DNA of 64,000 nt from Mycolicibacterium canariasense (lineage in GTDB: Bacteria; Actinomycetota; Actinomycetes; Mycobacteriales; Mycobacteriaceae). Both the position numbers and the translations under genes were made by a program. Position 1 is the first letter of the stretch. Each line of letters starts with the position of its first letter. The notes beneath the pieces are model-generated. The model saw nothing but the letters and a program-made list of their open reading frames with translations, was not told the DNA's origin and searched no databases. Positions 7,604-16,041 of this stretch are shown here, one piece after another. The stretch is taken from contig NZ_LQOL01000111.1 in assembly GCF_002101555.1 (NCBI RefSeq), positions 1 through 64,000 on the forward strand, in the 5' to 3' direction.

Positions 7604-7639
7604 GCTAGTTCATGTGCTAGTTCATGTGCTAGTTCATGT
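7604..7639 (-). repeat. Three 12-bp tandem repeats at the porin 3' end
   Basis: GCTAGTTCATGT occurs three times in a row. Read on the porin strand each unit holds the last codons ATG AAC and a TAG stop, so the first porin gene ends in three successive in-frame stop codons, and read-through would only add HMN units. Confidence 0.9.
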
Positions 7640-8264
7640 TCCAGGGCTCGCCGTAGGTGGTGACCGAGTCACCCTCCTTGGCGATCAACCGAGCGAACGG
7701 ACGCAGCAGCACACCACCGGCAGCACCGGTCACCGTGCCGTGCGCATTGGACACCGCGACCGCACCATTGGCACCCGACACATCGGTCGAGAAGGTCGCA
7801 ACCTCCTGGATGCCCGGGCCGTTACCCAGGTCAGCGCTGATCGACGCACCCGGGAACAGGTTCGGGGTGATCACCTGCAGCGGGTTGGCCGGCGTCGCAT
7901 CGTCGAGCAGGATGTTCGGCGTCGTGTAGCTGAAGTTGATACCCACACCCAGCGACCACGGGAAACCGATCTGGTAACCCAGCTCCAACGTGCCCTCGAA
8001 CTCGTCAGCACCCGGACCCGACACGATGTACTTGGCCTTACCCGAATGGAACCACTCACGGGTCAGCCGGTTGCGGTCCAACGGGAACACGCCATTGAGG
8101 AACGTATCCCACTGCTGAATGGTCAGGGTCCGGTCCTTGCCGTCCACGAGGCTCAGCTCGTTGTCCAGACCTGCGTGAGAAGTGCCCATGCCGATAAAGA
8201 GCGATGCAAACGCTCCAGCCACAACAGTGACCATCGCAAGCAGCACCCGACTGAATGCCTTCAT
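7629..8264 (-). CDS. MspA-type outer-membrane porin, copy A
   Basis: This 211-residue precursor has a signal peptide of about 31 residues (MKAFSRVLL to TSHA) and a mature part beginning GLDNELSLVDGKDRTL, as in MspA. MspA porins form octameric goblets that carry small hydrophilic solutes across the mycolic-acid outer membrane. The mature chain (180 residues) is four shorter than MspA in the loop after the constriction, where LLDDATPANPLQV keeps the two aspartates corresponding to D90 and D91 but not D93. Arg14 of the mature protein is kept. The product differs from copy B by a single residue. A terminator separates it from mscL. Confidence 0.96.
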   Translation of the reverse strand: MKAFSRVLLAMVTVVAGAFASLFIGMGTSHAGLDNELSLVDGKDRTLTIQQWDTFLNGVFPLDRNRLTREWFHSGKAKYIVSGPGADEFEGTLELGYQIGFPWSLGVGINFSYTTPNILLDDATPANPLQVITPNLFPGASISADLGNGPGIQEVATFSTDVSGANGAVAVSNAHGTVTGAAGGVLLRPFARLIAKEGDSVTTYGEPWNMN

Positions 8265-9007
8265 GTTCTCCCTCTACCTGTGTGTGGTGTGGCCCAATAC
8301 GCAGGTGGTGCCGCCCGGGCCGAAGCCCAGACGGCACCCCCGCGCCGTTTATCGCCGAAACGTCAGTTCATGTTCCAAGGCTCGCCGTAGGTGGTGACCG
8401 AGTCACCCTCCTTGGCGATCAACCGAGCGAACGGACGCAGCAGCACACCACCGGCAGCACCGGTCACCGTGCCGTGCGCATTGGACACCGCGACCGCACC
8501 ATTGGCACCCGACACATCGGTCGAGAAGGTCGCAACCTCCTGGATGCCCGGGCCGTTACCCAGGTCAGCGCTGATCGACGCACCCGGGAACAGGTTCGGG
8601 GTGATCACCTGCAGCGGGTTGGCCGGCGTCGCATCGTCGAGCAGGATGTTCGGCGTCGTGTAGCTGAAGTTGATACCCACACCCAGCGACCACGGGAAAC
8701 CGATCTGGTAACCCAGCTCCAACGTGCCCTCGAACTCGTCAGCACCCGGACCCGACACGATGTACTTGGCCTTACCCGAATGGAACCACTCACGGGTCAG
8801 CCGGTTGCGGTCCAACGGGAACACGCCATTGAGGAACGTATCCCACTGCTGAATGGTCAGGGTCCAGTCCTTGCCGTCCACGAGGCTCAGCTCGTTGTCC
8901 AGACCTGCGTGAGAAGTGCCCATGCCGATAAAGAGCGATGCAAACGCTCCAGCCACAACAGTGACCATCGCAAGCAGCACCCGACTGAATGCCTTCATGT
9001 TCTCCCT
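7631..9007 (-). repeat. Tandem duplication of the porin gene
   Basis: Units 7631-8273 and 8365-9007 (643 bp each, offset 734) differ at only two bases: one changes Arg to Trp in copy B, one is silent in a proline codon near the C-terminus. Identity stops abruptly just upstream of the ribosome site and at the stop codon. This indicates very recent duplication or gene conversion. Confidence 0.92.
8363..8998 (-). CDS. MspA-type outer-membrane porin, copy B
   Basis: This 211-residue precursor is identical to copy A except for Trp instead of Arg at mature position 14 (GKDWTL versus GKDRTL) and it ends in TGA rather than TAG. Signal peptide, constriction aspartates and the conserved C-terminal TYGEPWNMN are as in copy A. 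Copy B has its own 5' region reaching into the 670-base gap upstream, whereas copy A has only about 98 bases before it, so copy A may depend on read-through from copy B. In M. smegmatis one of the four Msp porins lies, as I recall, at this same position between moaB2 and mscL. Confidence 0.95.
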   Translation of the reverse strand: MKAFSRVLLAMVTVVAGAFASLFIGMGTSHAGLDNELSLVDGKDWTLTIQQWDTFLNGVFPLDRNRLTREWFHSGKAKYIVSGPGADEFEGTLELGYQIGFPWSLGVGINFSYTTPNILLDDATPANPLQVITPNLFPGASISADLGNGPGIQEVATFSTDVSGANGAVAVSNAHGTVTGAAGGVLLRPFARLIAKEGDSVTTYGEPWNMN

Positions 9008-9666
9008 AGCTGTGCCGACGGTGTTCTGGCGTGTTCACCGTGTGTGTCGATGTGTGGCCCGGCCCTAGCGCAAACCTCACACCTTGCAAGACCTTCATGT
9101 GGACCAAATTAGAAAGCCCACATGTTGCTCTTACTCTTTGCTCATCGTTGACACGAGGAACATAACGGGGAGGCATCCACCCGGCAACGCGTGCGTGGTG
9201 ACATCCGCCACCGCGGAGGCTCACTCCGGAAGTTTGCTGGGCGGTGCGAATCCAGCAACGATCGGGCGCACCAGAGGCGCAGCACTCACGCGATGGCGGA
9301 TTTGCCCCGTCCGTCGAATCGCACGGAGTTTCCAACCGGAATCAAAGAGATTCCGGCCGATCAGAACGAAATCACAGCTCAGCCGTGGTGTGGCGGCACG
9401 TTGTCGCGGAGCCAGCGGTCACGCTCGGATGCCTCCGCCGGCAAATCATCGACCCGCTCGTCGCGGGTGGTGCTGGGCAGCTCGTCGCCGAAGATTGCGT
9501 TAACTACATCTCTCGACGGCTTGGAGGGCTCGCTCACATCATCCCCCAGCTGTGATGAACATCACATTCGCGTCCACCGTCCCGTTCACGCGGCTGTAAC
9601 GCAACGGGCCTGCATTTTCTTCCCTCACGTGCACGAACTCGCATACTTCGGGCCGGACAAACGCCG
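8999..9666. other. 668-base non-coding region upstream of the porins
   Basis: Frames here are short, mutually overlapping and lack coding character. The gap holds a CRP-type palindrome at 9551-9566 and, on the minus strand near 9105-9115, an AT-rich TTTCTAATT about 105 bases before the porin start that could be a -10 region. MspA-type porins are known for long leaders, so the porin promoter is most likely in this gap. Confidence 0.6.
9551..9566. promoter_or_regulatory. CRP-type binding site in the porin-moaB2 gap
   Basis: TGTGA-TGAACA-TCACA is a perfect match to the TGTGA-N6-TCACA consensus of CRP and of the mycobacterial cAMP receptor Rv3676. It is about 550 bases upstream of the porin start and 100 bases past the moaB2 stop. 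Confidence 0.55.
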
Positions 9667-10161
9667 CTAAATGTCAAGACTCGACAGCTGGCCGATGATC
9701 TGGCCGGCGAGCGGCCCCAAGGTGGCCATGCCGTCGCGCACGGCCGCGCGGGAACCGGCAATGTTGACCACCAGGGTGCTGCCGGAGATACCGGCCAACC
9801 CCCGGGAGACGCCCGCGTCGATGATGCCCGCGGACAGTCCCGACGCCCGCAGCGCCTCCGAGATGCCGAGCAGCTCACGATCCAGGATGTCGACGGTGGC
9901 CTCGGGGGTGACGTCACGGGGGCTCACCCCAGTGCCGCCGACCGAGATCACCAGATCGACCCCGCCGATCACCGCGGTGTTGAGCGCGTTGCGGATCTCG
10001 ACCTCGTCGGCGGCGACCACCACCACACCGTCGACCAGGAATCCGGCCTCACCGAGCAGTTCGGTGACCAACGGCCCACTGTGATCTTCTTCCCCATGTG
10101 CAGTCCGGTCATCGACGACGACGACGAGTGCACGCCCTACCAACGCCCCAGGTTGTTCCAT
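9667..10161 (-). CDS. moaB2: MoaB/Mog-type molybdopterin-binding protein MoaB2
   Basis: The 164-residue protein is a single MoCF_biosynth domain: GRALVVVVDDRTAHGEEDHSGP at the start, the molybdopterin-binding loop SVGGTGVSPRDVTPEA in the middle and SGSTLVVNIAGSR near the end. MoaB/Mog enzymes adenylylate molybdopterin before metal insertion. The ATG at 10161 starts MEQPG as in M. tuberculosis MoaB2 (Rv0984); in-frame upstream codons overlap pepD and are rejected. It is the last gene of the mprA-mprB-pepD-moaB2 set. Confidence 0.92.
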   Translation of the reverse strand: MEQPGALVGRALVVVVDDRTAHGEEDHSGPLVTELLGEAGFLVDGVVVVAADEVEIRNALNTAVIGGVDLVISVGGTGVSPRDVTPEATVDILDRELLGISEALRASGLSAGIIDAGVSRGLAGISGSTLVVNIAGSRAAVRDGMATLGPLAGQIIGQLSSLDI

Positions 10162-10229
10162 GAGTGCCACCGTATATCCGGCCGGGGACAACGGAGCAGC
10201 CGACAGCCAGGCGCGACCACGTGTGCGCG

Positions 10230-11552
10230 TCACTGGGCTGCCTTCCCCAAGGTGACGTCCAGGGTGGCCGGTTTCCCGGACGGATCCAGATAGGTGAGGG
10301 TGATCTTGGTGCCCGGGGCTTTCGAACGCACCGCGGCCACCAGCGCGTCGGCGCTACTGATCACCCGGTCGTTCACCTTGGTCACCACGACGCCGCTGGG
10401 CAGGCCCGCAGCCGCGGCGGCGCCGCCGGCGGTCACCTCCACGATCTTGGCGCCATCGGCCCCGGCGTCGTTGCCGACCTGCACACCCAGCGAGGCATGG
10501 GATGCGGTGCCGTTCTGCACGAGCTCGTCGGCGATCCGCTTGGCCTGATCCACCGGGATGGCGAAGCCCAGACCGATGGAGCCGCTCTGCGACTGCCCCG
10601 AGTCACCACCGAGGGTCGCGATAGCGGAGTTCACCCCCACCAGCTCGCCGTTCATGTTGACCAGCGCACCGCCGGAGTTACCCGGGTTGATGGCGGCATC
10701 GGTCTGGATGGCGTCCAACACGGTGTTCTGATTCTTGGCGTCACCGCCGGCTGCCACCGGACGGTTCAGGGCGCTGACGATGCCGGTGGTGACGGTGCCC
10801 TCCAGGCCCAGCGGGGACCCGACGGCCACCACGTCCTGTCCCACCCGCAGGTTCTCCGAGGACCCCAGGGTGATCGGGGTCAGCCCGGACACGCCCTGGG
10901 CCCGCACCACCGCGATGTCACTGCTGGGATCGGTGCCGACGATGCTGAAGGTGGTGGTCCGGCCGTCGGCGAACGTCACCTTGGTCTGCGCGGCGCCGCC
11001 CGGGGCGCCCGGTGCGCCCGGTGCGGCGGCGGCCACGACGTGGTTGTTGGTGAGGATCAGTCCGTCGCTGCTCAGGATGATCCCGGAGCCTTCCTCGGAC
11101 GCCCGGCCCATATCGGTCTCCAGCTTGACGACGCTGGGCACCACCTTGGCCGCGACCTGCTCGACCGAACCGACCGGCAGGCTGGCCGCCGGCACACTCG
11201 GGGCGGCGCCGCCGAAGGAGGTGGTGGCCGTGGTGCGGTCCGGCTGGGCCAGCACCGCCACGCCGCCGCCGACGCCGGCGGACACCACGGCGATGGCAAC
11301 CGCACCGACAACCAATGCCCCTGTGCGGGAACGCTTTTGCCGACGCGGCGCGGTGCCTCCGGACGGCCGGTACGGGTCGTACTGCGGCGCGACGGGGTGC
11401 TGCTGCCGCGGTTGCTGCGCATAGCGCCAGTCATACGGCGGCTGAGAGTGCTGATAACCGGCCTGCGGGCCACCATGCGTGGGGGAGTATCCGGACCCCG
11501 GCTCGTACCCGCCGGGGCGCTGCGGGGGCGTGTACCTGGGGTGGTTGGTCAT
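10230..11552 (-). CDS. pepD: HtrA-like serine protease PepD
   Basis: PepD is a periplasmic HtrA protease-chaperone involved in envelope stress. The 440-residue product has a proline-, tyrosine- and glutamine-rich cytosolic N-terminus (1-75), one membrane helix (about 78-102), a trypsin-like domain with His171 (LTNNHVV), Asp212 (SSDIAVV) and Ser293 (GNSGGAL), and a C-terminal PDZ domain (about 345-435). It follows mprB on the minus strand with about 170 bases between; in M. tuberculosis pepD is a target of MprAB and PepD in turn affects MprB signalling. All three catalytic residues are intact. Confidence 0.95.
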   Translation of the reverse strand: MTNHPRYTPPQRPGGYEPGSGYSPTHGGPQAGYQHSQPPYDWRYAQQPRQQHPVAPQYDPYRPSGGTAPRRQKRSRTGALVVGAVAIAVVSAGVGGGVAVLAQPDRTTATTSFGGAAPSVPAASLPVGSVEQVAAKVVPSVVKLETDMGRASEEGSGIILSSDGLILTNNHVVAAAAPGAPGAPGGAAQTKVTFADGRTTTFSIVGTDPSSDIAVVRAQGVSGLTPITLGSSENLRVGQDVVAVGSPLGLEGTVTTGIVSALNRPVAAGGDAKNQNTVLDAIQTDAAINPGNSGGALVNMNGELVGVNSAIATLGGDSGQSQSGSIGLGFAIPVDQAKRIADELVQNGTASHASLGVQVGNDAGADGAKIVEVTAGGAAAAAGLPSGVVVTKVNDRVISSADALVAAVRSKAPGTKITLTYLDPSGKPATLDVTLGKAAQ

Positions 11553-11723
11553 GTGGCTCCGCGCTCTCTCTGTCGTGGTGCTGTTACCTGGACAACGCGT
11601 CCGTCACGTACACAGTGCCCAGTTGGGCTGAGAATCCACTTAGAGAACGTCGTGGACGACGCGAGGAAATCCCCACGCGTCACAGATCACACCCCGATGC
11701 GGCGCTACACCCCCAGCCGGACG

Positions 11724-13211
11724 TCAACTATTGTCCGCGCCCGCCACCACGCCGTCCACCGAATTGATCGTGCGTGTCGCGGGCTCGGCGACGGGGGCTT
11801 CGGGCAACGCCCGCCGGCCGGGCAACATGACGCGGATGGAGGTGCCCGGCGGTTGCCCACCCGGCACGGTCTCTTCGACGCGGATCGTCCCGCCGTGTTT
11901 GAGCACCACCTGTTTGACGATCGCCAGGCCGAGCCCCGACCCTGGCATGGCGCGCGCCGAGGTGGACCGGTAGAAGCGCTCGAAGACCAGCTCACGCTCC
12001 TCCGGCGGGATACCCGGGCCATGGTCGGCGACCACCAGTTCGGCATGCACGGCATCGCGTTGCTGGAGCCGCACCGACACCCGACCGCCGGGCGGGCTCC
12101 ACTTGGCCGCGTTGTCCAGCAGATTGAGCACGGCGCGGGACAGACCCGCGGCGTCGCCGTAGACCTGCCACGAGATCACGTCGGCGTCGAACTCGATATC
12201 GCTGCGGCGCCGGCGAACTCGCTCGAGGGAACGATCCACCACATCGGAGATATCCACCGTCTCGTGGATCACGACGCCGGCGTCGTCGCGGCTCAGATCC
12301 ACCAAATCGCCGACCAGGGTGGACAATTCACCGATCTGGGCGACGACATCGGCCTGCAGCCCGGCCATCTCCTCATCGGGCAACCGGGGTGCGCCCGGCG
12401 CCATGGACGCCATCAGCAGTTCGACGTTGGTGCGCAACGACGTGAGCGGCGTGCGCAGCTCGTGACCGGCGTCGGTGACCAGCCGGGCCTGGCGTTCCCG
12501 GGATTCGGCCAGCGCGCGCAGCATCATGTTGAAGGCCTCGGTGAGCCGGGCCAGTTCGTCGGTGCCCACCACCGGGATGGGGCGCAGGTCGTCGGTGCGT
12601 GCCACCCGTTCGGCGGCCTGTGTCAGCCGGCCCACCGGACGCAGGCCGGCGCGGGCCACCATGCCCCCGGCAATGGCGGCCACCGCCATGCCCGCACCAC
12701 CGACGATGGCCAGGATGGTGCCGAGTCGTTTGAGCAGTGCGAGTGTGGGCGCCAGACTCTTGGAGATCAGCAGGGAATTGCCGTCGGCCAGATGCACGGC
12801 GAGCACCCGCTGGTTGTTGGCGGTCCGCAACGACATCAGCAGGTCACCCTGCACCACCGCTTTCTCCGGCGCCCCCAGGGGCAGCGTCTGCCCCTCCTGG
12901 TTGGCGGTGTAGATGTACCGACCCGGGCTGACCAGCATGGCATTCACGTCGGAGTAGGCGGTGCCTTCGATGGCCTTGCCGGGATCGGCGGCCAGCGAGC
13001 CGCTCTCGATGAGCAGTCGCGCCCGGCTGTGCAGCTGATTGTCGATGTCGGCGAACACCGACCGGGACACCACGACGTACACGGCGACGGCCATCAGCAC
13101 CACCACCATGGCCACCATCGACATCGCCAGCAGCATCACCCGCCAGCGCAGCGATACCGAACTGACGTTGCGAACCGTTGTGTAGCGGCGGTAGGGCAGT
13201 TTCACGGACAT
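11724..13211 (-). CDS. mprB: Sensor histidine kinase MprB
   Basis: MprB senses envelope stress and phosphorylates MprA. The 495-residue protein has two membrane helices (about 26-48 and 164-186) flanking an extracytoplasmic loop, a HAMP domain, a HisKA domain with His250 in DAGHELRTPLTS, and an HATPase domain with NLLDNAAKWSP (N box), VADHGPGIPP (G1) and GSGLGLAIVKQ (G2). The start ATG overlaps the mprA stop codon in an ATGA, so the two are translationally coupled. Family length and order are those of M. tuberculosis Rv0982. Confidence 0.96.
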   Translation of the reverse strand: MSVKLPYRRYTTVRNVSSVSLRWRVMLLAMSMVAMVVVLMAVAVYVVVSRSVFADIDNQLHSRARLLIESGSLAADPGKAIEGTAYSDVNAMLVSPGRYIYTANQEGQTLPLGAPEKAVVQGDLLMSLRTANNQRVLAVHLADGNSLLISKSLAPTLALLKRLGTILAIVGGAGMAVAAIAGGMVARAGLRPVGRLTQAAERVARTDDLRPIPVVGTDELARLTEAFNMMLRALAESRERQARLVTDAGHELRTPLTSLRTNVELLMASMAPGAPRLPDEEMAGLQADVVAQIGELSTLVGDLVDLSRDDAGVVIHETVDISDVVDRSLERVRRRRSDIEFDADVISWQVYGDAAGLSRAVLNLLDNAAKWSPPGGRVSVRLQQRDAVHAELVVADHGPGIPPEERELVFERFYRSTSARAMPGSGLGLAIVKQVVLKHGGTIRVEETVPGGQPPGTSIRVMLPGRRALPEAPVAEPATRTINSVDGVVAGADNS

Positions 13212-13903
13212 CAGGGCGGGGTCTCACGCAGCACATAACCCACGCCGCGCACGGTGTGGATCAGCCGCGGTTCTCCTTCGGCCTCCGTCTTGCGGCGCAG
13301 GTAACCGACATACACCTCAAGGGCGTTGCCCGACGTAGGGAAGTCGAAACCCCACACCTCTTCGAGGATACGGCTGCGGGTCAGCACCCGGCGCGGGTTC
13401 GCGATGAGCATCTCCAGCAGCGCGAACTCGGTGCGGGTCAGACTGATGGACCGCTCGCCGCGGGTGACCTCGCGGGTCACCGGATCCAGGCTGAGGTCGG
13501 AGAAGGTCAGTGCCCGTGATTCGCTGCTGTCGTCGGGCACCCGACGGCGCAGCAGGGCACGCATCCGCGCCAGCAGCTCTTCGAGGGCGAACGGCTTGGG
13601 CAGGTAATCGTCGGCGCCGGCATCGAGCCCGGCCACCCGTTCGGATACCGAGTCACGGGCGGTCAGCACCAGGATCGGCAGATCGTCACCGGTGCTGCGA
13701 AGGTGCCGGCAGACCTCCAGGCCATCGAGGCGCGGCATCATGACATCCAGGACCAAGGCGTCCGGACGGTCACTGGCGATCAGATCCAGTGCCTCGACAC
13801 CATCCTGGGCCAACTCGACCGAGTACCCGTTGAACGAGAGCGACCGGCGCAGTGATTCGCGCACCGCGCGATCGTCATCAACGACAAGAATGCGCACCGG
13901 CAC
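13211..13903 (-). CDS. mprA: Response regulator MprA
   Basis: MprA is an OmpR/PhoB-family regulator. The 230-residue product has a receiver domain with the acidic pocket VVDDDR (10-12), phospho-acceptor Asp53 ([11 protein letters not shown]), a conserved Thr in LTARD and Lys in LPKPF, and a winged-helix DNA-binding domain ending [10 protein letters not shown]. It starts at the GTG at 13903. A CTGAGAG direct repeat 17 bases upstream is a likely MprA box, fitting known autoregulation. MprAB controls sigB, sigE and pepD in M. tuberculosis. Confidence 0.96.
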   Translation of the reverse strand: MPVRILVVDDDRAVRESLRRSLSFNGYSVELAQDGVEALDLIASDRPDALVLDVMMPRLDGLEVCRHLRSTGDDLPILVLTARDSVSERVAGLDAGADDYLPKPFALEELLARMRALLRRRVPDDSSESRALTFSDLSLDPVTREVTRGERSISLTRTEFALLEMLIANPRRVLTRSRILEEVWGFDFPTSGNALEVYVGYLRRKTEAEGEPRLIHTVRGVGYVLRETPP

Positions 13904-13919
13904 AGTGTCACCCGCGTGT

Positions 13920-13937
13920 CTGAGAGCGACCTGAGAG
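13920..13937 (-). promoter_or_regulatory. Putative MprA box (CTCTCAG direct repeat)
   Basis: Read toward mprA, CTCTCAG-GTCG-CTCTCAG is an exact seven-base direct repeat with an 11-base period, i.e. one helical turn, just before the mprA start. MprA is known to bind loosely conserved direct repeats upstream of its own gene. Confidence 0.5.
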
Positions 13938-13948
13938 GCGCTGCCGAG

Positions 13949-14122
13949 CTACTTACGGTCGAGGTCGATGAGGCCGAGGCGGGCGGCCTTGAGCAGGCGC
14001 CGCGGCACCTTGTGCTGCTGACCGGCCACGTTGACGTTGACCAGGCCGGTGGCCTCGGTCTTCCACTGCGCACGCCGGCTACGGGTGTTCGAGCGCGACA
14101 TTCTCCGCTTGGGCACGGCCAT
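13949..14122 (-). CDS. rpmF: 50S ribosomal protein L32
   Basis: The 57-residue basic protein [20 protein letters not shown]... with [18 protein letters not shown] is L32, a large-subunit protein near the peptidyl-transferase rim. It contains no cysteine, so it is the zinc-independent form. AAGGAG precedes the ATG at 14122; the longer frame to 14173 is rejected. It lies upstream of mprA in the same direction. Confidence 0.97.
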   Translation of the reverse strand: MAVPKRRMSRSNTRSRRAQWKTEATGLVNVNVAGQQHKVPRRLLKAARLGLIDLDRK

Positions 14123-14253
14123 GACGTGCATCTCCTTGTGTTCGGGTTCTGAAAAGTCAAAGTCGCGCGGCACCTCAGCGGCGACAATTGCACTTGAGGA
14201 TAGCCGGTGAGCCGCGTCCGCTCCAAAACGAGCCAGCGGGCGCGACCCGCCCC

Positions 14254-14295
14254 TTGACTCGAGACCATCGGTACCCGATAACCTACCGGTTGGTT
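14254..14295 (+). promoter_or_regulatory. Promoter with overlapping palindromic operator for the acyl-CoA cluster
   Basis: TTGACT (14254-14259), a 17-base spacer and GATAAC (14277-14282) form a good SigA-type promoter. AACCTACC-GGTTGGTT (14280-14295), a palindrome with one mismatched pair, overlaps the -10 and probable start of transcription, the usual position of a TetR-family operator. The first gene starts 39 bases further on. Confidence 0.6.
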
Positions 14296-14334
14296 GGGAT
14301 GCGATCGCGTCCCGCCCGGTTCAAGGGAGAATGC

Positions 14335-16041
14335 GTGGCGTCTGCGGCCGGCGATGCGGTTCGGATCGGCAACTGTTCGGGGTTCTACGGCGATCGCTTC
14401 GCGGCGATGCGAGAGATGCTCACCGGCGGTGAGCTCGATTACCTGACCGGCGACTACCTCGCCGAACTCACCATGCTCATCCTGGCCCGCGACCGCGCCA
14501 AGAATCCGGCCCTGGGCTACGCCAAGACCTTCCTGCGCCAACTCGAAGAGTGCCTGGGCATCGCGCTCGATCGCGGCGTGAAGATCGTGGCCAATGCCGG
14601 CGGACTCAACCCCGGCGCACTGGCCGGCGCGGTGCGCGAGCTGGCCGATCGGCTGGGCCTGACGGTCACGGTCGCCCATGTCGAGGGCGACGACCTGGTG
14701 GCTCGCGCCGACGAACTCGGATTCGGGGGTGTGCTGGCGGCCAACGCCTACCTGGGCGCCTGGGGCATCGTCGACTGCCTGAACGCCGGCGCCGACGTCG
14801 TGGTGACCGGACGCGTCACCGACGCGTCGGTGATCGTCGGGCCGGCCGCCGCCCACCACGGCTGGTCCCGCACCGACTACGACGCGTTGGCCGGTGCCGT
14901 CGCCGCGGGCCACATCATCGAATGCGGCACGCAGGCCACCGGCGGCAACTACTCCTTCTTCACCGAGCTACCCGATCTCACCCGGCCCGGATTCCCGCTC
15001 GCGGAGATCGCGGCCGACGGGTCGTCGGTGATCACCAAGCACGCCGGCACCGGCGGATCGGTCAGCACCGGCACCGTCACCGCCCAGCTGCTCTACGAGA
15101 TCACCGGCGCGCGCTACGCCAATCCGGATGTCACGTTGCGGATGGACAGCGTGTCACTGGCGGACGACGGACCGGACCGGGTGCGGGTGCACGGTGTGCG
15201 CGGCGAGGCGCCGCCACCCACGCTGAAGGTTTCGCTCAACAGCATCGGCGGTTTCCGCAACGCGACGTCGTTCGTGCTCACCGGCCTGGACATCGACGCG
15301 AAGGCCGAGCTGCTACAGCGTCAGCTGGAGGGCAATCTGACGGTGCGGCCCGCCGAGCTGGAATGGACGCTGGCCCGCACCGACCATCCCGACGCCGACA
15401 CCGAGGAGGCCGCCAGCGCCCTGCTGCACTGTGTGGTGCGCGATCCCGACCCCGCCAAGGTGGGACGTCAGTTCTCTTCGGCCGCAGTCGAACTCGCATT
15501 GGCCAGCTATCCCGGTTTCACCTCCACCGCGCCGCCGGGCGACGGCCAGGTGTACGGGGTGTTCACGCCCGGCTATGTGGATGCCAAGCTGGTGCCGCAC
15601 GTCGCGGTGCACGCCGACGGCAGTCGGGTCGAGATCGCCGCGGCCACCGACACCCTCGAGCTGGCCGCGGTGGCCGACCCCGAGCTGCCGCCGGCACCGG
15701 TCGCCGGGCCGGTGCTGCGCGCCCCGCTGGGCCGCATTGCCGGGGCCCGCAGCGGCGACAAGGGCGGATCGGCCAATATCGGTGTCTGGGTGCGTACCCC
15801 AGACGAATGGGCCTGGCTGGCACACACGTTGACCGTCGACAAGGTGCGCGAGCTGCTCCCCGAGACCGCCGACCTGCCGGTGACCCGGTACCTGCTGCCG
15901 AATCTGCGGGCGGTCAACTTCGTCATCGAGGGCATCCTCGGCCAGGGGGTGGCCTATCAGGCCCGCTTCGACCCGCAAGCCAAGGGACTCGGCGAATGGC
16001 TGCGATCCCGGCATCTCGACATCCCGGAAAGGTTGCTGTGA
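14335..16041 (+). CDS. AtuA-family (DUF1446) protein, Rv0976c-like
   Basis: The 568-residue protein starts at the GTG at 14335 behind AAGGGAG. It shows the DUF1446/AtuA pattern: RIGNCSGFYGDR, DYLTGDYLAELTMLIL, KIVANAGGLNPGALA, VEGDDL, GAWGIVDCLNAGADVVVTGRVTDASVIVGPAA and ECGTQATGGNYSFF, with a C-terminal domain including RSGDKGGSANIGVWV. AtuA proteins belong to acyclic terpene utilisation (citronellol/geraniol) clusters with acyl-CoA dehydrogenases, a biotin carboxylase and an enoyl-CoA hydratase, exactly the genes that follow here. The biochemical step is not settled. It overlaps the next gene in GTGA. Confidence 0.85.
   Translation: MASAAGDAVRIGNCSGFYGDRFAAMREMLTGGELDYLTGDYLAELTMLILARDRAKNPALGYAKTFLRQLEECLGIALDRGVKIVANAGGLNPGALAGAVRELADRLGLTVTVAHVEGDDLVARADELGFGGVLAANAYLGAWGIVDCLNAGADVVVTGRVTDASVIVGPAAAHHGWSRTDYDALAGAVAAGHIIECGTQATGGNYSFFTELPDLTRPGFPLAEIAADGSSVITKHAGTGGSVSTGTVTAQLLYEITGARYANPDVTLRMDSVSLADDGPDRVRVHGVRGEAPPPTLKVSLNSIGGFRNATSFVLTGLDIDAKAELLQRQLEGNLTVRPAELEWTLARTDHPDADTEEAASALLHCVVRDPDPAKVGRQFSSAAVELALASYPGFTSTAPPGDGQVYGVFTPGYVDAKLVPHVAVHADGSRVEIAAATDTLELAAVADPELPPAPVAGPVLRAPLGRIAGARSGDKGGSANIGVWVRTPDEWAWLAHTLTVDKVRELLPETADLPVTRYLLPNLRAVNFVIEGILGQGVAYQARFDPQAKGLGEWLRSRHLDIPERLL

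Noticed and set aside
7631-9007. Insertion-sequence-mediated duplication of the porin
   Set aside because: No terminal inverted repeats or transposase are present; the junctions are simple tandem ends.
8255-9112. A plus-strand frame of 285 codons across the second porin and its upstream region
   Set aside because: It is the antisense of the porin; its apparent twin at 7614-8390 exists only because the porin gene is duplicated.
9006-9555. Several frames of 100-160 codons in the porin upstream gap
   Set aside because: They overlap one another on both strands, lack ribosome sites and show no recognisable domain.
10164-13238. A 1024-codon open frame on the plus strand across moaB2, pepD and mprB
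   Set aside because: It lies opposite three recognised genes, reads as H/G/R-rich low-complexity protein, and results from the absence of stops in the antisense of GC-rich codons.
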